In this document: in pieces, positions 62,638 through 64,000 of the stretch
Layout: each line of letters starts with the position of its first letter
How positions within the stretch are numbered: the first letter of the stretch is position 1
Source of the DNA: an uncultured Maribacter sp.
GTDB lineage: Bacteria; Bacteroidota; Bacteroidia; Flavobacteriales; Flavobacteriaceae
Direction of reading: 5' to 3'
Assembly (NCBI GenBank): GCA_947504045.1
Contig: CANNFY010000001.1
Coordinates: 124,001 to 188,000 of the forward strand
Length of the DNA stretch: 64,000 bases
The notes under the pieces: generated by a model
Seen by the model: the letters and a program-made list of their open reading frames with translations, nothing else
Told to the model about the DNA's origin: nothing
Databases searched by the model: none
Translations under genes and position numbers: made by a program

Positions 62638-63219
62638 TTATTTAACAATTGTCATAAACAAGACTAAATATACCCATAAAAGGTCTAAAAAATGCCAGAA
62701 ATTAGCACCTAAAATAACCCCTAACATATTATCCGCATTATATTTTCCTCTTATTTGGTTATACAAAACCACTAATAAAGATATTATTCCTGCCACAACG
62801 TGTACAATATGCACCATTGCTATTAAAAAAACATAAGACATTTTAACACTACTAGTTGGTCCTGTAAAATAGTACCCTTGTGCTACCATTTCTGAAAAAC
62901 CATTAAATTGCAAAACAATAAAAATTATGCCTAGAGCTAATGTTGTAAATAACAAGATAGTTCCGTTCTTAGATTGATTTTTTTTAATACATTTTTTTGC
63001 TATAACATACGTTATACTACTTAATATTAAGACGGCTGTACTTATATAAAAAGATGATGGTAGATTAATTTCCGTTATCCAATCTTCTCTTCTACTACTA
63101 ATAATATAAGCACTTGTCCAACCTGCAAAACCCATTAACAAACTTATGATACCAAACCAAAGCATCATTATTTTTGCTCTTTCGTTTTTTTCTTTCTGCG
63201 TTCCCTGTGTTAAATCCAT
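62638..63219 (-). CDS. heme-copper oxidase subunit III, short form (193 aa)
   Basis: Five helices with the late SubIII marks VHIVHVVAGIISLLVVLYN and ANFWHFLDLLWVYLVLFM. Lacks the insert of the next gene. The presence of two adjacent subunit III homologs is common in Bacteroidota. It starts 2 bp after the heme O synthase stop. Confidence 0.93.
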   Translation of the reverse strand: MDLTQGTQKEKNERAKIMMLWFGIISLLMGFAGWTSAYIISSRREDWITEINLPSSFYISTAVLILSSITYVIAKKCIKKNQSKNGTILLFTTLALGIIFIVLQFNGFSEMVAQGYYFTGPTSSVKMSYVFLIAMVHIVHVVAGIISLLVVLYNQIRGKYNADNMLGVILGANFWHFLDLLWVYLVLFMTIVK

Positions 63220-63221
63220 CT

Positions 63222-64000
63222 TTATTGTAAAAATTTATCTATAACATAAACTATTTGCATTAATGTAATATAGCTTACACTTGCTAGCATTAATTTTCTA
63301 GCAGATTTATTATCTCTTTTCTCATACAATTTAAAAGCAAATACTAGCATTACAAAACCCATAGCAAACACAACTATTGCTGCATAAATAGATAAGTGTA
63401 ATCTTCCTGTAATACCAAAAGCAGGTACTACAGATATAAGCAACATCCAAATAGTATACATTATAATCTGTAAAGCTGTTCCTTTATCTTTTTTTCCAGT
63501 AGGAAGCATTTTAAACCCTCCTTTTTTATAATCCTCATCTAACATCCAAGCTAATGCCCAAAAGTGAGGAAATTGCCAAAAAAACTGAATCATAAACAAT
63601 GTTCCTGGCTCGATACCAAAATCATTTGTTGCTGCAACCCAACCTAACATAAATGGTATTGCCCCAGGAAATGCTCCAACAAATACAGATAAAGGTGTTA
63701 TTGTTTTTAAAGGCGTATAAACACTTGTGTATAAAAAAATAGAAATTGCCCCAAACATTGCTGTTTTAGGATTTAAAACATACAAAGAGACAATCCCAAT
63801 TACTGTTAATACAACTGCAGTTATTAATGCTTTATTAGCAGTTACTCTACCTGCAGGAATTGGCCTATTTTTGGTCCTATCCATTAAAGCATCTAAATCT
63901 TTTTCTATTATTTGATTAAAAGCATTAGAAGCTCCTACCATACAATAGCCGCCAAAAGATAATAATAGGATGGAATAATAATTAATTTCTAAAGCACCTA
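63222..64000 (-). CDS. ctaB: protoheme IX farnesyltransferase (heme O synthase), 5' end beyond window
   Basis: UbiA-fold enzyme that farnesylates heme b to heme o for the oxidase. The first Asp-rich motif is SNAFNQIIEKDLDALMDRTK, with NRPIPAGRV after it; DEDYKKGGFKMLP is the second motif region. The coding frame continues upstream of the internal ATG at 63941 to the window edge (reading INYYSILLLSFGGYC just before it), so the start lies outside. Partial at the N-terminus. Confidence 0.95.
   Translation of the reverse strand, partial: GALEINYYSILLLSFGGYCMVGASNAFNQIIEKDLDALMDRTKNRPIPAGRVTANKALITAVVLTVIGIVSLYVLNPKTAMFGAISIFLYTSVYTPLKTITPLSVFVGAFPGAIPFMLGWVAATNDFGIEPGTLFMIQFFWQFPHFWALAWMLDEDYKKGGFKMLPTGKKDKGTALQIIMYTIWMLLISVVPAFGITGRLHLSIYAAIVVFAMGFVMLVFAFKLYEKRDNKSARKLMLASVSYITLMQIVYVIDKFLQ

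Noticed and set aside
63222-63941. A complete heme O synthase starting at ATG 63941
   Set aside because: The open frame continues upstream to the window edge with a membrane helix (INYYSILLLSFGGYC) that belongs to the family, so that ATG is internal.

Overview
The window is a chromosomal segment of a low-GC member of the Flavobacteriaceae (Bacteroidota). The evidence is the strongly AT-rich coding sequence, TAnnTTTG promoter elements in place of E. coli-type -10/-35 boxes, and a family-specific gene set: type IX secretion (T9SS) PorP/SprF and OmpA partners, a C-terminal T9SS type B sorting domain, DUF6089, paired OmpH proteins after BamA, a FolK-deoxynucleoside kinase fusion, and a caa3-type oxidase cluster with two subunit III genes. 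I cannot name the genus or species from sequence alone.

Layout. 0.2-1.8 kb: an ECF sigma factor with a tiny zinc-motif anti-sigma candidate, then a convergent degenerate UbiA-like membrane protein. 2-7.5 kb: gcvP with a strong terminator, a perfect 36-bp palindrome, then a ketoacyl synthase III / methyltransferase / glycosyltransferase 2 run. 7.6-14.8 kb (minus): an envelope block, CBS protein-nadK, then DUF6089-uppS-bamA-ompH-ompH. 14.9-20.3 kb (plus): pdxJ-hydrolase, a small membrane protein, trigger factor, clpP, clpX. 20.4-32.9 kb: a mix of GH3-family enzyme, DUF2797, a large AsmA-like protein, a queuosine precursor transporter, an OmpA/TSP3 protein, sppA, the folK-dNK fusion and a SpoU methyltransferase. 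33-36.7 kb: mutS, tRNA-Gly, tRNA-Leu and a SanA-like protein. 36.7-43 kb (minus): a three-gene T9SS-linked surface locus. 43.2-47.6 kb (minus): fabD, gamma-carbonic anhydrase and a LytTR/LytS-type two-component system. 47.8-49.9 kb (plus): a DUF4349 protein and a von Willebrand A lipoprotein. 49.9-52.7 kb: a lone PorP/SprF, a NifU-type protein with duplicated N-domain, and tsaB. 52.7-58.4 kb (minus): a MacAB/TolC-like exporter of five genes. 58.4-58.9 kb: a gene-free, possibly decayed stretch. 58.9-64 kb (minus): terminal-oxidase assembly and structural genes (heme O synthase, two subunit III proteins, subunit IV, a Cys-less SCO-like protein, SCO, DUF420, a small CxxC membrane protein).

Most of the window is ordinary core genome. 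No insertion sequence, prophage, CRISPR array, restriction system or obvious island is visible. The observations most worth a second look are the soluble HxxxCxxC anti-sigma candidate, the 36-bp palindrome upstream of the KAS III gene, the GIY-YIG-like residue pattern in the DUF2797 protein, the Cys-less SCO-like partner of SCO, the DUF4349/VWA pair opposite an unusual sensor kinase, the exact 342-bp tandem repeats in the T9SS-secreted protein, and two genes whose promoters sit almost on the start codon. All functional statements are from reading motifs by eye. No database search was run.
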